A stretch of 64,000 bases of DNA from Cognatundibacterium curvum (GCF_014284235.1 NZ_JACOGD010000001.1:124001-188000); one strand, 5' to 3'. Numbered from the stretch's first letter, positions 1 to 13,325 are shown. Notes: generated by a model from the sequence alone, not told the origin. Numbers and translations: made by a program.

Positions 1-2
1 TG

Positions 3-1613
3 GCGGGTTTTTTTGCGGTGTTGATGGGTGCTTTGTGGCGACGTTCATTCTTCATATTCCATACACGGCCTTTGCCATTAAGGCTGCCGGCGCAAAAGGT
101 GATGGCGGCGACGGCTGCTGCAGTCGCTGTGCTGTATGTGGCACTGGCAGGGTTTGGTGTGCCTGCGCAAAGAACGATGTATATGCTGCTTACGGTTGCA
201 GTAGCGATTTGGAGCGGGCGTTTTAATCAATTTTCTTCTGTGCTTGCACTGGCGCTGTGTGTGGTGCTGGTGATTGATCCCTGGGCTCTGATGTGGCCGG
301 GATTCTGGCTGTCCTTTGTGGCGGTTGCAGTGATTTTGTATGTGGCCAGAGATGAAGCTATTGGCAGCCTCAATGCAGACAGTGACTGGCGGGTGCGTCT
401 GCGCCGCAACTGGCATGCCGCATTGCGTACCCAGTATGGCATCACGCTGGGTTTGCTGCCACTGACCATGCTGCTGTTTGCGCAGATTTCGCTGATTAGT
501 CCGCTGGCGAATGCGTTTGCGATACCGCTGGTGAGTTTTCTGATTACCCCGCTGGTCTTGTCTGGTGTCTTCCTGCCTGAGCCTTTCTGTGGCTGGCTGC
601 TGAGTCTGGCGCATGCCGGTATTGCGCTGATGGCGGAGTTGCTGGCCTGGCTCAGTGCGCCGGACTGGGTGATCTGGACTGCGCCACAACCATCCTTGCC
701 GATGTTTTTGCTGGCGATGCTAGGGGTGTTGTGGCTGCTGGGGCCGCGTGCTTTGCCGATGCGCTGGTTGGGGTTGGTCTGCTTGCTGCCTGTGCTGATG
801 CCGCATCCACCCGCAATAGCTGAGGCAGGCTTTCGCGCCACGGTGCTGGATGTGGGGCAGGGTACCGCTGTGCTGATACAGACCCGGCAGCATACGCTGT
901 TATATGACACTGGTCCGGCTTACGGCCAAGATAGCGATGCGGGTAGCCGCGTGATTTTGCCGTTTTTACGGGCTCAGGGCATACGCAAACTCGATCGTTT
1001 GCTGATTTCACATCAGGACACCGATCACTCAGGCGGTGCTGCCAGCATACTGGCGCAAATGGCAGTAGATGGCGTGATCAGCTCCCTGCCTGATCAGCAT
1101 GCCCTGCGTCAGTCTGCACGCCCGCACAGCGCCTGCGTTGCAGGCCAGTCCTGGCAATGGGATGGTGTCACATTTGAGATGCTGCAGCCGACTGCAGCCA
1201 GCTATGCGAGCGATAAATGGAAGCCCAATGCGCGCAGCTGTACCCTGAAAATTTCGACGCCGCAGTTATCTATGCTGTTACCAGGCGACGCAGAAGCGAT
1301 ACAGGAAGACGAGATGCTGCATATGCTGCCTGAGAAACTGCCAGCTACCGTTTTGCTGGCGCCGCACCACGGCAGCGGCACTTCATCTACGGCGGCATTT
1401 CTGCAAGCGGTGCATCCTGAACTGATTGTGATCCAGTCTGGCTACCTGAATCGCTACCACCACCCCAAGCCTGTGGTGCTGGAACGCTATCAGGCATTTG
1501 GAATAAACCATCTAAGAACCGATGAGGCAGGTGCTATTCAACTTGATTTTGAAGCATCATTGCATATTTCCGAATATAGAAAACAACACGCGCGTTACTG
1601 GTATGGGCAATAA
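3..1613 (+). CDS. comEC: ComEC/Rec2 DNA uptake channel, C-terminal part (5' end outside window)
   Basis: The reading frame is open to the left edge, so only the last 536 or so residues are present. The first part is a run of hydrophobic segments typical of the ComEC competence domain. From about nt 830 a metallo-beta-lactamase-like domain follows, with the start motif LDVGQG, the metal-ligand motif HQDTDHSGG (about nt 1009-1035) and the later LAPHHGSG and NRYHHPKP motifs. ComEC forms the inner-membrane channel for single-stranded DNA during natural transformation, and the MBL-like domain is thought to act on the incoming DNA. No stop or frameshift is visible. The family is recognised with confidence; whether this strain is competent cannot be told from here. 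Confidence 0.9.
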   Translation, partial: AGFFAVLMGALWRRSFFIFHTRPLPLRLPAQKVMAATAAAVAVLYVALAGFGVPAQRTMYMLLTVAVAIWSGRFNQFSSVLALALCVVLVIDPWALMWPGFWLSFVAVAVILYVARDEAIGSLNADSDWRVRLRRNWHAALRTQYGITLGLLPLTMLLFAQISLISPLANAFAIPLVSFLITPLVLSGVFLPEPFCGWLLSLAHAGIALMAELLAWLSAPDWVIWTAPQPSLPMFLLAMLGVLWLLGPRALPMRWLGLVCLLPVLMPHPPAIAEAGFRATVLDVGQGTAVLIQTRQHTLLYDTGPAYGQDSDAGSRVILPFLRAQGIRKLDRLLISHQDTDHSGGAASILAQMAVDGVISSLPDQHALRQSARPHSACVAGQSWQWDGVTFEMLQPTAASYASDKWKPNARSCTLKISTPQLSMLLPGDAEAIQEDEMLHMLPEKLPATVLLAPHHGSGTSSTAAFLQAVHPELIVIQSGYLNRYHHPKPVVLERYQAFGINHLRTDEAGAIQLDFEASLHISEYRKQHARYWYGQ

Positions 1614-1690
1614 GCCCAAAAACAGGGAAAAAACATAAACACAGTCAGTCTGCAGGTACGCGCGCAAACAGGAAGATGAAGGCAGGGGAC

Positions 1691-2497
1691 ATGCAAACAA
1701 ATATTCATTTCGTACACGGTAATGGCTTCCCATCTGGCAGCTACCGTGTTTTTCTCGATCACTTGCGGCAGGAGTATGAGGTACAAGTGACGGAAAAAAT
1801 CGGCCACCAGGCGAATTATCCAGTCACTGATGGCTGGCCGCATCTGGTGCAGGAGTTAATCGATACGCTGGAAAGCCGCTATCGGCAGCCAGTGATTTTA
1901 GTCGGGCATTCGCTGGGTGGCTTGCTGTCGCTGATGACCGCGCAGCAGCGACCGGATCTGGTCAAGGCAGTAGTGGTGATCGATTCGCCAGTAGTGGCGG
2001 GCTGGCGCGCGATGCTGTTGCGGGTCAGTAAGTGGCTGGGCATCGATAAGAAGTTTTCACCGGCAGCCGCTTCTGAAAACCGGCGTCATCTGTGGCCTGA
2101 TCAGGACGCTGCGTATCAGCATTACGCCGCCAAAGAGATTTTTGCAATCTGGCCGCCGGAAGTATTGTGGGATTATGTGCGCGCCGGTACCATGCCGTGC
2201 GAACAAGGCGTGACGCTGAGTTTTGACCGCGCCATAGAAACTGCGATTTACCGCACGCTGCCGCATACTTTGGGCAAGTTGTTGCGCAAGCGGCCGCAAG
2301 TGCCAGTCGGTTTCGTGGGTGGTAATGAGTCGTTGGAATGCCGTCAGGCCGGTGATTACTACACCCGTAAATTAATGGGTAAGCATTATCAACTGATACA
2401 AGGCGGGCATTTGATTCCTATGGAGGCGCCGGCACAAACCGCGACGGCGGTACTGGCGATGTTGAATGCAATGCGCAGTGAAGAAAGAGGTCTATGA
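1691..2497 (+). CDS. Alpha/beta hydrolase
   Basis: A 268-residue alpha/beta-hydrolase fold protein. It opens with HFVHGNGFPSG, the oxyanion-hole HG motif, and has the nucleophile elbow GHSLGG near nt 1906-1923; a late GGHLIPME supplies the likely catalytic His. The ATG at 1691 is preferred because AAGG lies eight bases upstream; an in-frame ATG at 1676 is possible. Its stop overlaps the start of the next gene (ATGA), so the two are probably co-transcribed with an LpxR-like outer-membrane deacylase. Substrate is unknown; a lipid or small ester is possible. Confidence 0.85.
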   Translation: MQTNIHFVHGNGFPSGSYRVFLDHLRQEYEVQVTEKIGHQANYPVTDGWPHLVQELIDTLESRYRQPVILVGHSLGGLLSLMTAQQRPDLVKAVVVIDSPVVAGWRAMLLRVSKWLGIDKKFSPAAASENRRHLWPDQDAAYQHYAAKEIFAIWPPEVLWDYVRAGTMPCEQGVTLSFDRAIETAIYRTLPHTLGKLLRKRPQVPVGFVGGNESLECRQAGDYYTRKLMGKHYQLIQGGHLIPMEAPAQTATAVLAMLNAMRSEERGL

Positions 2498-2521
2498 ATA
2501 GGTCTATGAAGAGGTCTATGA
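2488..2521 (+). repeat. Triple 12-base repeat carrying AGG + ATG start signals
   Basis: The ten bases AGGTCTATGA occur three times at a 12-base period (2488, 2500, 2512). Each contains an in-frame ATG (2494, 2506, 2518), with AGG six bases upstream, so the LpxR-like gene has three tandem possible start sites. Because the period is a multiple of three, copy-number change keeps the frame and adds or removes four residues. Confidence 0.7.
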
Positions 2522-3516
2522 GTAAAGCTAAGCAAAATGCCGATGGCGTACTGAATAAAAAGCTGAGCTGCTTTAACGGGCTGGCAACGATGGCTGCACT
2601 TTCACTGCTGACTTTGGCGCCGCTGGTGGCGCAGGCACAAGTGCTGGCTGATGCGCCTGACTGGCAGGAAATGCAGCAGGTAGTGCGTGCTGGTAAGCAG
2701 CAACTGCAACTGAATATAGAAAATGACAGCCTGTTGCTGAATCGTGATGATCGCTTCTATACCAGCGGCATTCATCTTCAGAAGTCGTTTGCTGTGGCTG
2801 ATCAGTTACGCCAGACGGAGTACGGCTGGCGCGTAGGGCAGGATTTGTACACTGCCTCTGATATCAAACTCACACCTGCGCAAATTCCTGTGCCTGATCA
2901 CCCCTATGCGGGCTGGCTGTATGGCGGCTTTTTTAAGACCAGTGCTTATGCTACCGGGCGCAGTATCAGTTATGGGCTGGATTTCGGTTGCCTGGGGCCT
3001 TGCGCCGGGGGTAAATGGACCCAGGAGCAGCTACACCACGTGATTAAGCAGCCGCAACCGCAAGGCTGGAGTACCCAGCTGAAGAACGAGTTTGGCCTGA
3101 TGCTGCATGCGGCTTATGCGCCGGGCCGTATGCTGCCGTGGTCGGGCATGGATCTGACTCCGGCTGTGAAGGGGCGCTTCGGCAATATCATGACCGATGT
3201 ATCGGCCCAGCTGGAATGGCGCATAGGGCAGTTGAATTTGCTGCCCGCGCAGGATGCCAGCTATGGCTTTGCACGCGCAGAGCCTAAGTACACGGCTTAC
3301 AATGCGACCGTGCAGGGTGGCTACTTTGCGCATCAGGCGAATGCCTTACATGCTAAGCGCTGGGGTGGTGAGCTGGAGCTGGGCTATCGCTGGCAAAAAA
3401 ATGGCTCAGGCGTGCTGGTTTCGCTGGTGCGTCGTGCTAACGAGATAGAAGAGATTTCCAATGCTTATGGCGCGCAGAATTTCGTGAAATTGCAATTTAA
3501 TTACGCGCTTAAGTAA
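2494..3516 (+). CDS. LpxR-like lipid A deacylase family protein (DUF2219)
   Basis: A 340-residue predicted outer-membrane beta-barrel. After a signal-peptide-like hydrophobic stretch ending near VAQAQ, the sequence IENDSLLLNRDDRFYTSG matches the N-terminal signature of the LpxR/DUF2219 family, where Asn, Asp and Thr of this stretch contribute to the active site and Ca site. The protein ends in alternating hydrophobic residues with a terminal aromatic-containing strand (VKLQFNYALK), as usual for outer-membrane barrels. LpxR removes the 3'-acyloxyacyl chain from lipid A; activity here is inferred. Translation is coupled to the upstream hydrolase. The start region contains three in-frame ATGs, each within a 12-base repeat (see the separate entry), so the mature N-terminus is uncertain by eight residues. 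Confidence 0.75.
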   Translation: MNRSMKRSMSKAKQNADGVLNKKLSCFNGLATMAALSLLTLAPLVAQAQVLADAPDWQEMQQVVRAGKQQLQLNIENDSLLLNRDDRFYTSGIHLQKSFAVADQLRQTEYGWRVGQDLYTASDIKLTPAQIPVPDHPYAGWLYGGFFKTSAYATGRSISYGLDFGCLGPCAGGKWTQEQLHHVIKQPQPQGWSTQLKNEFGLMLHAAYAPGRMLPWSGMDLTPAVKGRFGNIMTDVSAQLEWRIGQLNLLPAQDASYGFARAEPKYTAYNATVQGGYFAHQANALHAKRWGGELELGYRWQKNGSGVLVSLVRRANEIEEISNAYGAQNFVKLQFNYALK

Positions 3517-3706
3517 GTCAGCTTCGCCACTGTTAATTAGCAAGAATGTGCAAGTTGATAGCCAGCCCTATTCTTCAAGGCTGGCTGCTTGCCGCGCGTT
3601 TGCCGGCTTAGGCGGCAATGGTGCTGAACCTGTGACTTAAGCAAGGGCAGTCTGAATAAAAAAGCGGCAGGATTCACGCGGGACTCGTCTACATGAACAA
3701 GAGTGA

Positions 3707-5380
<1,674 letters not shown>

Positions 5381-5390
5381 GGAATCAAGC

Positions 5391-6245
5391 ATGAAATTAT
5401 GTGGATATGATGTCGGTCTGGATCAGCCATTTTTTCTGATCGCCGGTCCTTGCGTGATCGAATCAGAACAAATGGCGCTCGATACCGCAGGAATTCTGCG
5501 CGATATGACCAAGGAACTCGGTATTCCTTTCATTTACAAATCCTCTTTCGATAAGGCGAACCGTTCTTCCGGTTCTTCTTTCCGTGGTCTGGGGATGGAA
5601 AAGGGTCTGGAAATACTCGCCACAGTCAAACGCGAAATCGGCGTGCCAGTACTGACGGATATCCACTCGATAGATGAGATCGCGCCGGTTGCGGCTGTGG
5701 TTGACGTGTTGCAGACGCCAGCTTTCCTGTCGCGTCAGACGGACTTTATCGAGGCCTGTGGCCGTGCCGGTAAGCCGGTCAATATCAAAAAAGGCCAGTT
5801 CCTGGCACCGCATGACATGGTCAATGTGATCGCCAAGGCACGCGCTGCGGCACGTGCAGCAGGCTTGAATGAAGATAACTTCATGGCTTGTGAGCGTGGT
5901 GCTTCATTTGGTTATGGCAATCTGGTTTCTGACATGCGTTCACTCGCGATTATGCGTGAAACCAATTGCCCGGTCGTGTTTGATGCGACCCATTCCGTGC
6001 AATTGCCGGGCGGGCAGGGTACGTCTTCCGGTGGTGAGCGTCAGTTTGTTCCAGTGCTGGCGCGTGCCGCAGTCGCGGTCGGTGTGGCTGGTCTGTTCAT
6101 GGAAACGCATCCTGATCCGGCCAAGGCTTTGTGTGATGGCCCGAATGCCGTACCGCTGAACCGCATGAAAGAATTGCTGTCCACCCTGACGGATCTCGAT
6201 CGTATCGTCAAGAAGAATGGATTCCTCGAATCCAGCTTTGCTTAA
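5391..6245 (+). CDS. kdsA: 3-deoxy-8-phosphooctulonate synthase (KDO-8-P synthase)
   Basis: A 284-residue KDO-8-phosphate synthase, which condenses phosphoenolpyruvate with arabinose 5-phosphate for the inner core of lipopolysaccharide. Recognisable motifs are IAGPCVIES near the N-terminus, [29 protein letters not shown] and [16 protein letters not shown]-barrel of this length is normal for the family. It sits ten bases after pyrG and 186 bases before eno, as in many beta- and gammaproteobacteria, and its PEP substrate is the product of the downstream enolase. Confidence 0.97.
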   Translation: MKLCGYDVGLDQPFFLIAGPCVIESEQMALDTAGILRDMTKELGIPFIYKSSFDKANRSSGSSFRGLGMEKGLEILATVKREIGVPVLTDIHSIDEIAPVAAVVDVLQTPAFLSRQTDFIEACGRAGKPVNIKKGQFLAPHDMVNVIAKARAAARAAGLNEDNFMACERGASFGYGNLVSDMRSLAIMRETNCPVVFDATHSVQLPGGQGTSSGGERQFVPVLARAAVAVGVAGLFMETHPDPAKALCDGPNAVPLNRMKELLSTLTDLDRIVKKNGFLESSFA

Positions 6246-6431
6246 TCATTGATTGGTGACACTCACTGCTGTCGCTGATCCTTGCGGCAGCAGTGAGATG
6301 GTCGTCTTGCTTCTGCTGCGTTAGTCTCCTGATGGCTTGCCTGTGCTTGGTTGGCTATGAATCTCAAGACCGCAATCCCGGATGCAAAACTTTTTATTTT
6401 GTACGCAATTTTGATCGTTTAGGAGATATAA

Positions 6432-7715
<1,284 letters not shown>

Positions 7716-7803
7716 TCTGCTATAGTCGGCCAGTTAGTCAGACTTTGTCAGTGTGGCCGTGAATTTGCGGCCCGGCACTGACAACTGCTGAATATGGCCA
7801 TAG

Positions 7804-7826
7804 GGGGAACCTGGTTCCCCTTTTTT
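7804..7826 (+). terminator. Rho-independent terminator after eno
   Basis: Inverted repeat GGGGAACCTGGTTCCCC (7804-7820) followed directly by six T residues. It lies between eno and ftsB, so ftsB reads either through it or from its own promoter. Confidence 0.8.
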
Positions 7827-7852
7827 CTTCTGTTCATTGTTAGTGAGTTGCT

Positions 7853-8230
7853 GTGCGTCTGATCGCAGTCGTTTTCCTGTTGTTACTGGCCGTCATACAG
7901 TACCCGCTCTGGTTGGGTAAGGGGGGGTGGTTGCGTGTATGGGAGCTGGAACGTCAGCTGACCCAGGCACAGGGACGCAATGACAAATTGAAAGAACGTA
8001 ACAGCAAGCTGGAATCCGAAGTCATGGATCTCAAAACCGGTACCGATTCCGTTGAGGAGAGGGCGCGTTTTGAGTTGGGCATGATACGAAAAGATGAAAT
8101 TTTTGTTCAGGTGCTGGATCCTAACAGCACACTGCCAGCACCTCCCATACCGGCTGCACCAGCTGTATCGACGAAAGCAGCGGTGCCAGTCAAAACTCCA
8201 GCCACAACACCGGCTAAGAAAAACCACTGA
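7853..8230 (+). CDS. ftsB: Cell division protein FtsB
   Basis: A 125-residue bitopic protein: a short N-terminus, one membrane segment ([18 protein letters not shown]), then a coiled coil (about residues 30-60) with [16 protein letters not shown] and the conserved [20 protein letters not shown]. FtsB bridges FtsL and FtsQ in the divisome. Start is a GTG. The C-terminal 30 residues are rich in Pro, Ala, Thr and Lys, an extension longer than in enteric FtsB. Position after eno is the usual one. Confidence 0.92.
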   Translation: MRLIAVVFLLLLAVIQYPLWLGKGGWLRVWELERQLTQAQGRNDKLKERNSKLESEVMDLKTGTDSVEERARFELGMIRKDEIFVQVLDPNSTLPAPPIPAAPAVSTKAAVPVKTPATTPAKKNH

Positions 8231-8324
8231 TTGTTCTTTCTCGTCACCGGTTAAGCTTAGTGCACCTGTCTGATCCTGCATCGCCCGTTGTTCCACTGCC
8301 TCATCAATAAGAAAAAATCGCTTT

Positions 8325-8343
8325 ACCTAAATTTATTTTAGGT
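8325..8343. promoter_or_regulatory. Inverted repeat upstream of the CoA ligase gene (candidate MarR operator)
   Basis: ACCTAAA and TTTAGGT form 7-bp arms around TTTAT, with CTTT and AAAG extending the symmetry outward. It lies 57 bases upstream of the first gene of the aminobenzoate cluster, which encodes its own MarR-type regulator. Assignment to that regulator is inference. Confidence 0.4.
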
Positions 8344-8399
8344 TTAAAGTAATTTGGCTGTGTATTTTATGCAGCACATCTTTGAATGATGGAGGGGCT

Positions 8400-10073
8400 A
8401 TGGCAGATATCAGTGCACATCAGGCATTACATCAGACTGCGCATCTGGATACATTTACGCATGCGCATTTACCGCCTGCCGAGTTTTGGCCTGAGCGCAG
8501 TTTTGCGCTGCCTGAACTGAAATACCCGGAACAATTCAACTGTGTCGATGCGTTTTTAGACAAGGCGCACGATGCGCAATTTGCTAATAAGCCCGCTATC
8601 CTGAGTGCAGAGCTGCAATGGACGTATGCAGAATTACTGGCACAGGTAAATCGCATTGCGCATGTGCTGACCCAGGATATGGGCGTAATTCCGGGTAACC
8701 GTGTGCTATTGCGGGGTACTAACCATGCGATGCTGGCTGCCAGCTTTTTAGCGGTGCTGAAAGTTGGCGCGGTTGCTGTCCCCACCATGCCCTTGCTACG
8801 CGCTAAAGAGCTGGGTGTAATGATAGATAAAGCGCGCATCAGTCACGCGATTTGCGATTTTCATCTGAAAGCTGAAATGGAAGAGGCCCAGGCCACCCAC
8901 CCAGAATTACGTCAGCTGATTTTTTACCGTGGCGGTGAAAACAGTCTGGAAAGCCGCATGGCAGCGATGCCTGCAGAATTCACCAGTTTCGCCAGCTATG
9001 CTGATGATGTGTGTCTGATCGGGTTCACCTCTGGCACTACCGGCACGCCTAAGGCCACCATGCATTTTCATCGCGATATGCTGGCCATCTGTGATTGCTT
9101 TCCACGCTCAATATTAAAAGTCAGGGAAAGCGATATTTTTATCGGTACGCCGCCGCTGGCATTTACTTTTGGGCTGGGTGGTTTGCTGTTATTCCCTTTG
9201 CGTTACGGCGCGACCACAGTGCTGTCAGAAAAAATGACGCCTGACGCCTTACTGCAAGCGATAGTGCGCTATCAGGCCACGGTCTGTTTTACCGCGCCGA
9301 CTTTCTATCGTCAGATGGCGCTGCTGGCGAAAGGCATGGACTTGCGCTGTCTGCGCGAAACCGTGTCAGCCGGTGAAATGCTGCCGATTTCCACACGTCA
9401 GGCCTGGCAGGAAGCGACAGGATTGCGCATGATAGATGGTATCGGTGCGACCGAGATGCTGCATATTTTTATCTCCGCTGCTGGCGATCAGGTCAGGCCG
9501 GGCGCGACCGGTAAGCCTGTGCCCGGTTATCAGGCCTGCATACTGGACGCTGATGGGCAGCCAGCGCCTCCGGGTGTGGTGGGGCGGCTGGCGGTTAAAG
9601 GGCCGACTGGTTGCCGTTATCTGGCTGACGAGCGTCAGCTTAATTACGTGCATCAGGGCTGGAACCTGACCGGTGACGCCTATGAAATGGATAACGATGG
9701 CTATTTTTATTACCGTGCCCGCACCGACGATATGATCATCTCGGCCGGATATAACATCGCTGGCCCCGAAGTGGAGGATGCGATTCTGCTGCATCCTGCT
9801 GTGGCTGAATGCGCGGTGATCGGCATTGCTGACGAACAGCGTGGCCAACTGGTCAAAGCCTTTGTCGTACTGCGCGCCGGACAGGAAGCCTCTGAACAGA
9901 TGGTCAAGGCGATCCAGGACTTTGTCAAACAGTCGATTGCACCTTACAAGTATCCGCGTGCCATCGAATTCCGCAGCAGCCTGCCTCGTACCGAAACCGG
10001 TAAATTACAGCGTTTCCGCTTGCGCGAAGCCAGCACAACGCCCCCGCCTGCAGCGCATCCATCAGCTCAGTGA
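8400..10073 (+). CDS. 2-aminobenzoate-CoA ligase (benzoate-CoA ligase family)
   Basis: A 557-residue acyl-adenylate-forming ligase. The AMP-binding signature GFTSGTTGTPKATMHFHRD (about nt 9020), DGIGATEMLHIF, the YKARTDD-like YRARTDDMIISAGYNI and the catalytic Lys in ETGKLQRFRLR near the C-terminus are present. The benzoate-CoA ligase branch is suggested by the GATEMLHIF motif; the neighbouring aminobenzoyl-CoA monooxygenase points to 2-aminobenzoate as substrate (abmG in Azoarcus evansii nomenclature), although salicylate is a possible alternative. The ATG at 8400 is chosen because GGAGGGG precedes it; an upstream TTG is less likely. First gene of a run to nt 16434. Confidence 0.82.
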   Translation: MADISAHQALHQTAHLDTFTHAHLPPAEFWPERSFALPELKYPEQFNCVDAFLDKAHDAQFANKPAILSAELQWTYAELLAQVNRIAHVLTQDMGVIPGNRVLLRGTNHAMLAASFLAVLKVGAVAVPTMPLLRAKELGVMIDKARISHAICDFHLKAEMEEAQATHPELRQLIFYRGGENSLESRMAAMPAEFTSFASYADDVCLIGFTSGTTGTPKATMHFHRDMLAICDCFPRSILKVRESDIFIGTPPLAFTFGLGGLLLFPLRYGATTVLSEKMTPDALLQAIVRYQATVCFTAPTFYRQMALLAKGMDLRCLRETVSAGEMLPISTRQAWQEATGLRMIDGIGATEMLHIFISAAGDQVRPGATGKPVPGYQACILDADGQPAPPGVVGRLAVKGPTGCRYLADERQLNYVHQGWNLTGDAYEMDNDGYFYYRARTDDMIISAGYNIAGPEVEDAILLHPAVAECAVIGIADEQRGQLVKAFVVLRAGQEASEQMVKAIQDFVKQSIAPYKYPRAIEFRSSLPRTETGKLQRFRLREASTTPPPAAHPSAQ

Positions 10074-10085
10074 AAGGATAAGAAC

Positions 10086-12446
10086 ATGAATATTCTGTGT
10101 ATAGGTGGCGGCCCTGCCGGTTTGTATTTCGCACTGCTGATGAAGAAGCAAAGACCTGAGGCCACGATCACCGTCTTGGAGCGCAATCAGCCTTACGATA
10201 CCTTTGGCTGGGGCGTGGTATTTTCTGACCAGACCCTGGGTAATCTGGAGCAGGCAGATGCAAAGACCGCCGCGCAGATACTGGCAGCCTTTAATCACTG
10301 GGATGACATAGATGTGCATTTCAAAGGACAGCTGGTCAGCTTCGGTGGTCATGGGTTTTGCGGCATAGGCCGTCAGCGTCTGCTCAACATTTTGCAGCAT
10401 CGCTGTGAAGAGCTGGGCGTGCAACTGGTGTTTAATCAAGACGTTGAGGATGAGCAGGCGCTGGTACTGCAGTATCAGCCTGACCTGATCATCGCAGCAG
10501 ATGGTTTGAACAGCCGCCTGCGCAGTAAATATGCGGCAGTTTTTCAGCCTGACATTGATACCCGGCGCTGCCGTTTTGTCTGGCTGGGTACTAAGCAGCG
10601 TTTTCCGGCTTTTACTTTTGCGTTTGAAGAGACAGAATTCGGCTGGTTCCAGGCACATGCCTATCAATACGATGGCGAGACGTCGACCTTTATCGTGGAG
10701 ACGCCGGAAGAAGTCTGGCTGCGTGCCGGGCTGGATCAGATGAGCCAGGAGCAGGCGATACAGTTTTGTGAAAAGCTGTTTGCGCGCTATTTGAATGGAC
10801 ATGCACTGATGTCGAATGCGCGTCATTTGCGTGGCTCTGCTAACTGGATCAAGTTTCCACGCATCTTGTGTCAGCGCTGGGTACATCATTTGCAGGTTGC
10901 ACAAAAATCTGTACCGCTGGTATTGATGGGCGACGCCGCACATACCGCGCATTTCTCTATCGGTTCCGGTACCAAACTGGCACTGGAAGATGCGATAGAA
11001 CTGGCGCAGAGCTTTGCAGCACAAGGCAATGCTGATCTGCATTCGGTGTTGACTCAGTATGAAAGCAAGCGCTCGGTGGAAGTGCTGAAGATACAAAGTG
11101 CGGCGCGCAATTCCATGGAATGGTTTGAAAGCGTGAGCCGCTATTCGCAACTGCAAGCACCACAATTTGCGTATTCCATGCTGACCCGCAGCCAGCGTCT
11201 GTCGCATGAAAACCTGCGTCTGCGTGATCCCGCCTATATCGCCGGACTTGAACAGAATCTGTCACAGCAAGCCTTTGCCGCAGCGGGCCTGCCATTGCCA
11301 GTGACAGAACGGCCAGTGCCGCCTATGTTGACGCCGTTCCGCTTGCGCGAGCTGGTACTGCCTAACCGCATCGTGGTTTCGCCTATGGCGCAATATTCGG
11401 CACAGGATGGCGTGGTCGGTGATTATCATCTGGTGCATCTGGGCAGCCGTGCGATGGGCGGTGCCGGACTGGTGATGGCAGAGATGACTTGCGTATCGGC
11501 CGATGCGCGTATCACACCGGCTTGCCCGGGGCTGTATGCCGATGCGCATATCCCGGCCTGGCAACGCGTAGTCGAATTTGTGCATACCCGGAGCAGTGCA
11601 AAAATCGGTGTGCAGCTTGGTCATGCCGGTGCCAAGGGCGCGACCCGGGTCGCGTGGGAAGGCATAGATCAGCCGCTGGCGGAAGGTGGATGGCCTTTGA
11701 TCTCGGCTTCGGAACAGCAGTATCTGCCTGGTATATCAGCCCTCGCTAAGTCAGCGACGGCAGCGCAGTTACAGCAGGTCTTAAACGACTTTGTTTCCGC
11801 CACCCGGCGTGCCGATGCAGCCGGATTCGACTGGCTGGAATTACATTGTGCACACGGTTATTTCTTATCCAGTTTTATTTCACCGCTGACCAATCAGCGC
11901 AGCGACCAGTATGGCGGCAGTCTGGAGAATCGCTGTCGCTACCCGCTGGAGGTATTCGCTGCCATGCGTGCGGTCTGGCCCGCTTCTAAACCACTGTCGG
12001 TGCGTATCAGTGCGCATGACTGGGTGCAGGGCGGAATCACACCGGATGATGCGGTACAGATTGCCCGCTTGTTCAAAGCGGCAGGCGCCGATCTGATCGA
12101 TTGCTCTTCCGGTCAGGTCAGTAAGGCAGAAAAGCCCGTATTTGGCCGCATGTACCAAACCCCATTTGCAGACCGCATTCGCAATGAGGCCGGTATCGCT
12201 ACTATGGCGGTTGGTGCAATTACAGAAGCGGATCATGCCAACAGTATCATCGCAGCCGGTCGTGCGGATTTGTGTGCAATCGGTCGTCCACACCTCACAG
12301 ATCCGGCCTGGACCTTGCATGAAGCCGCCAAAATGGGATTCCGTGACATCGCCTGGCCGCGTCAGTATCTGGCCGGAAAAGCCCAGTTGGAGCGCAATTT
12401 GCAACGTGAGCGCGCGGTCGAAGCGCCGGAGGCACGTATCGTATGA
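10086..12446 (+). CDS. 2-aminobenzoyl-CoA monooxygenase/reductase-type fusion (FAD monooxygenase + OYE)
   Basis: A 786-residue two-domain protein. The N-terminal half (to about residue 400) is a group A FAD monooxygenase with [22 protein letters not shown] and the second FAD motif [24 protein letters not shown]. The C-terminal half is an old yellow enzyme/2,4-dienoyl-CoA reductase-type FMN barrel starting [20 protein letters not shown] and containing [16 protein letters not shown] and YGGSLENR. This fusion is the architecture of 2-aminobenzoyl-CoA monooxygenase/reductase, which oxygenates and then reduces the ring without ring-cleavage dioxygenases; database names often give salicylyl-CoA 5-hydroxylase for the same architecture. 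Its last four bases overlap the next start. Confidence 0.87.
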   Translation: MNILCIGGGPAGLYFALLMKKQRPEATITVLERNQPYDTFGWGVVFSDQTLGNLEQADAKTAAQILAAFNHWDDIDVHFKGQLVSFGGHGFCGIGRQRLLNILQHRCEELGVQLVFNQDVEDEQALVLQYQPDLIIAADGLNSRLRSKYAAVFQPDIDTRRCRFVWLGTKQRFPAFTFAFEETEFGWFQAHAYQYDGETSTFIVETPEEVWLRAGLDQMSQEQAIQFCEKLFARYLNGHALMSNARHLRGSANWIKFPRILCQRWVHHLQVAQKSVPLVLMGDAAHTAHFSIGSGTKLALEDAIELAQSFAAQGNADLHSVLTQYESKRSVEVLKIQSAARNSMEWFESVSRYSQLQAPQFAYSMLTRSQRLSHENLRLRDPAYIAGLEQNLSQQAFAAAGLPLPVTERPVPPMLTPFRLRELVLPNRIVVSPMAQYSAQDGVVGDYHLVHLGSRAMGGAGLVMAEMTCVSADARITPACPGLYADAHIPAWQRVVEFVHTRSSAKIGVQLGHAGAKGATRVAWEGIDQPLAEGGWPLISASEQQYLPGISALAKSATAAQLQQVLNDFVSATRRADAAGFDWLELHCAHGYFLSSFISPLTNQRSDQYGGSLENRCRYPLEVFAAMRAVWPASKPLSVRISAHDWVQGGITPDDAVQIARLFKAAGADLIDCSSGQVSKAEKPVFGRMYQTPFADRIRNEAGIATMAVGAITEADHANSIIAAGRADLCAIGRPHLTDPAWTLHEAAKMGFRDIAWPRQYLAGKAQLERNLQRERAVEAPEARIV

Positions 12447-13246
12447 AGTCTGTTGACTTGACTACAGCTGGCAGTCTGGCTGGCAAACACGCGCTGATTA
12501 CCGGTGGTAGCCGTGGCATAGGTCGCGCCATCAGTCTGGCCCTGGCGCAGGCTGGTGTACGTGTGACTATCGCTGCCAGAAATGACGCAGGCTTACAGCA
12601 ATGCGCCTCGGATATTGCGGCGTTGACTGGACAAACCGTGTACACGGTGCAGATGGATGTTTGCAGTGCCGAATCGGTGGTCGCTGGCTTTGATGCAGCG
12701 GTTAAAGCGCAGGGTGCTGTCGATATCCTCATCAATAATGCAGGACAAGCTGCTTCCGCGCCTGTGCTGGCGACGGATCAGCATTTGTGGCAGCAAATGC
12801 TTAATGTGAATCTGAGCAGTGCCTTTCTGTGTACCCAGCAAGTCTTACCCGGCATGATGGAAAGGCGCTGGGGGCGTATCGTCAACATCGCCAGTACTGC
12901 CGGATTGAAGGCTTATCCTTATGTCAGTGCCTATGTCGCAGCCAAGCATGGACTGATCGGCTATACCCGTGCAGTGGCACTAGAAATCGCACGTTCCGGT
13001 ATCACGGTCAATGCAGTTTGTCCCGGCTTCACGGATACTGCAATCGTCGATGAGGCAATACACAATATCGTAGAAAAAACTGGCCGCAGCGCAGAGCAGG
13101 CGCGCGACAGTCTGGCGCAACATAATCCGCAGCGTCGCCTGATCCAGCCCGAAGAAGTCGCGCGCTGCGTGCTGTGGTTGTGCGAACCTGCTGCTTCAGC
13201 GATGACAGGGCAGGCGATCACCGTCGCCGGTGGTGAATGGATGTAG
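12443..13246 (+). CDS. Short-chain dehydrogenase/reductase of the aminobenzoyl-CoA cluster
   Basis: A 267-residue classical SDR: cofactor motif [11 protein letters not shown] at residues 19-29, NNAG at about 98, and active-site Ser-Tyr-Lys in [23 protein letters not shown]. The C-terminus VAGGEWM is typical. It probably oxidises a hydroxyacyl-CoA intermediate with NAD, like 3-hydroxyacyl-CoA dehydrogenase. The ATGA overlap with the monooxygenase gene implies translational coupling. Confidence 0.88.
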   Translation: MKSVDLTTAGSLAGKHALITGGSRGIGRAISLALAQAGVRVTIAARNDAGLQQCASDIAALTGQTVYTVQMDVCSAESVVAGFDAAVKAQGAVDILINNAGQAASAPVLATDQHLWQQMLNVNLSSAFLCTQQVLPGMMERRWGRIVNIASTAGLKAYPYVSAYVAAKHGLIGYTRAVALEIARSGITVNAVCPGFTDTAIVDEAIHNIVEKTGRSAEQARDSLAQHNPQRRLIQPEEVARCVLWLCEPAASAMTGQAITVAGGEWM

Positions 13247-13325
13247 TTACTGAAAAAAATGCGTGAACTTGCACTGGGCATTACGGTCCGTGCGAGACAG
13301 TGGTATGGTGACTGACTGTGAAGGT

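Noticed and set aside
78..1011. Long minus-strand frames opposite comEC
   Set aside because: They are shadow frames with skewed composition (many Arg, Gln, His) and no family resemblance; comEC is clear on the other strand.
3560..3586. Hairpin AGCCAGCC/GGCTGGCT as terminator of the LpxR-like gene
   Set aside because: The arms are real but no T-run follows; not strong enough to call.
10062..11207. 381-codon minus-strand frame opposite the monooxygenase gene
   Set aside because: Antisense shadow of a well-conserved coding region; no ribosome site or domain.
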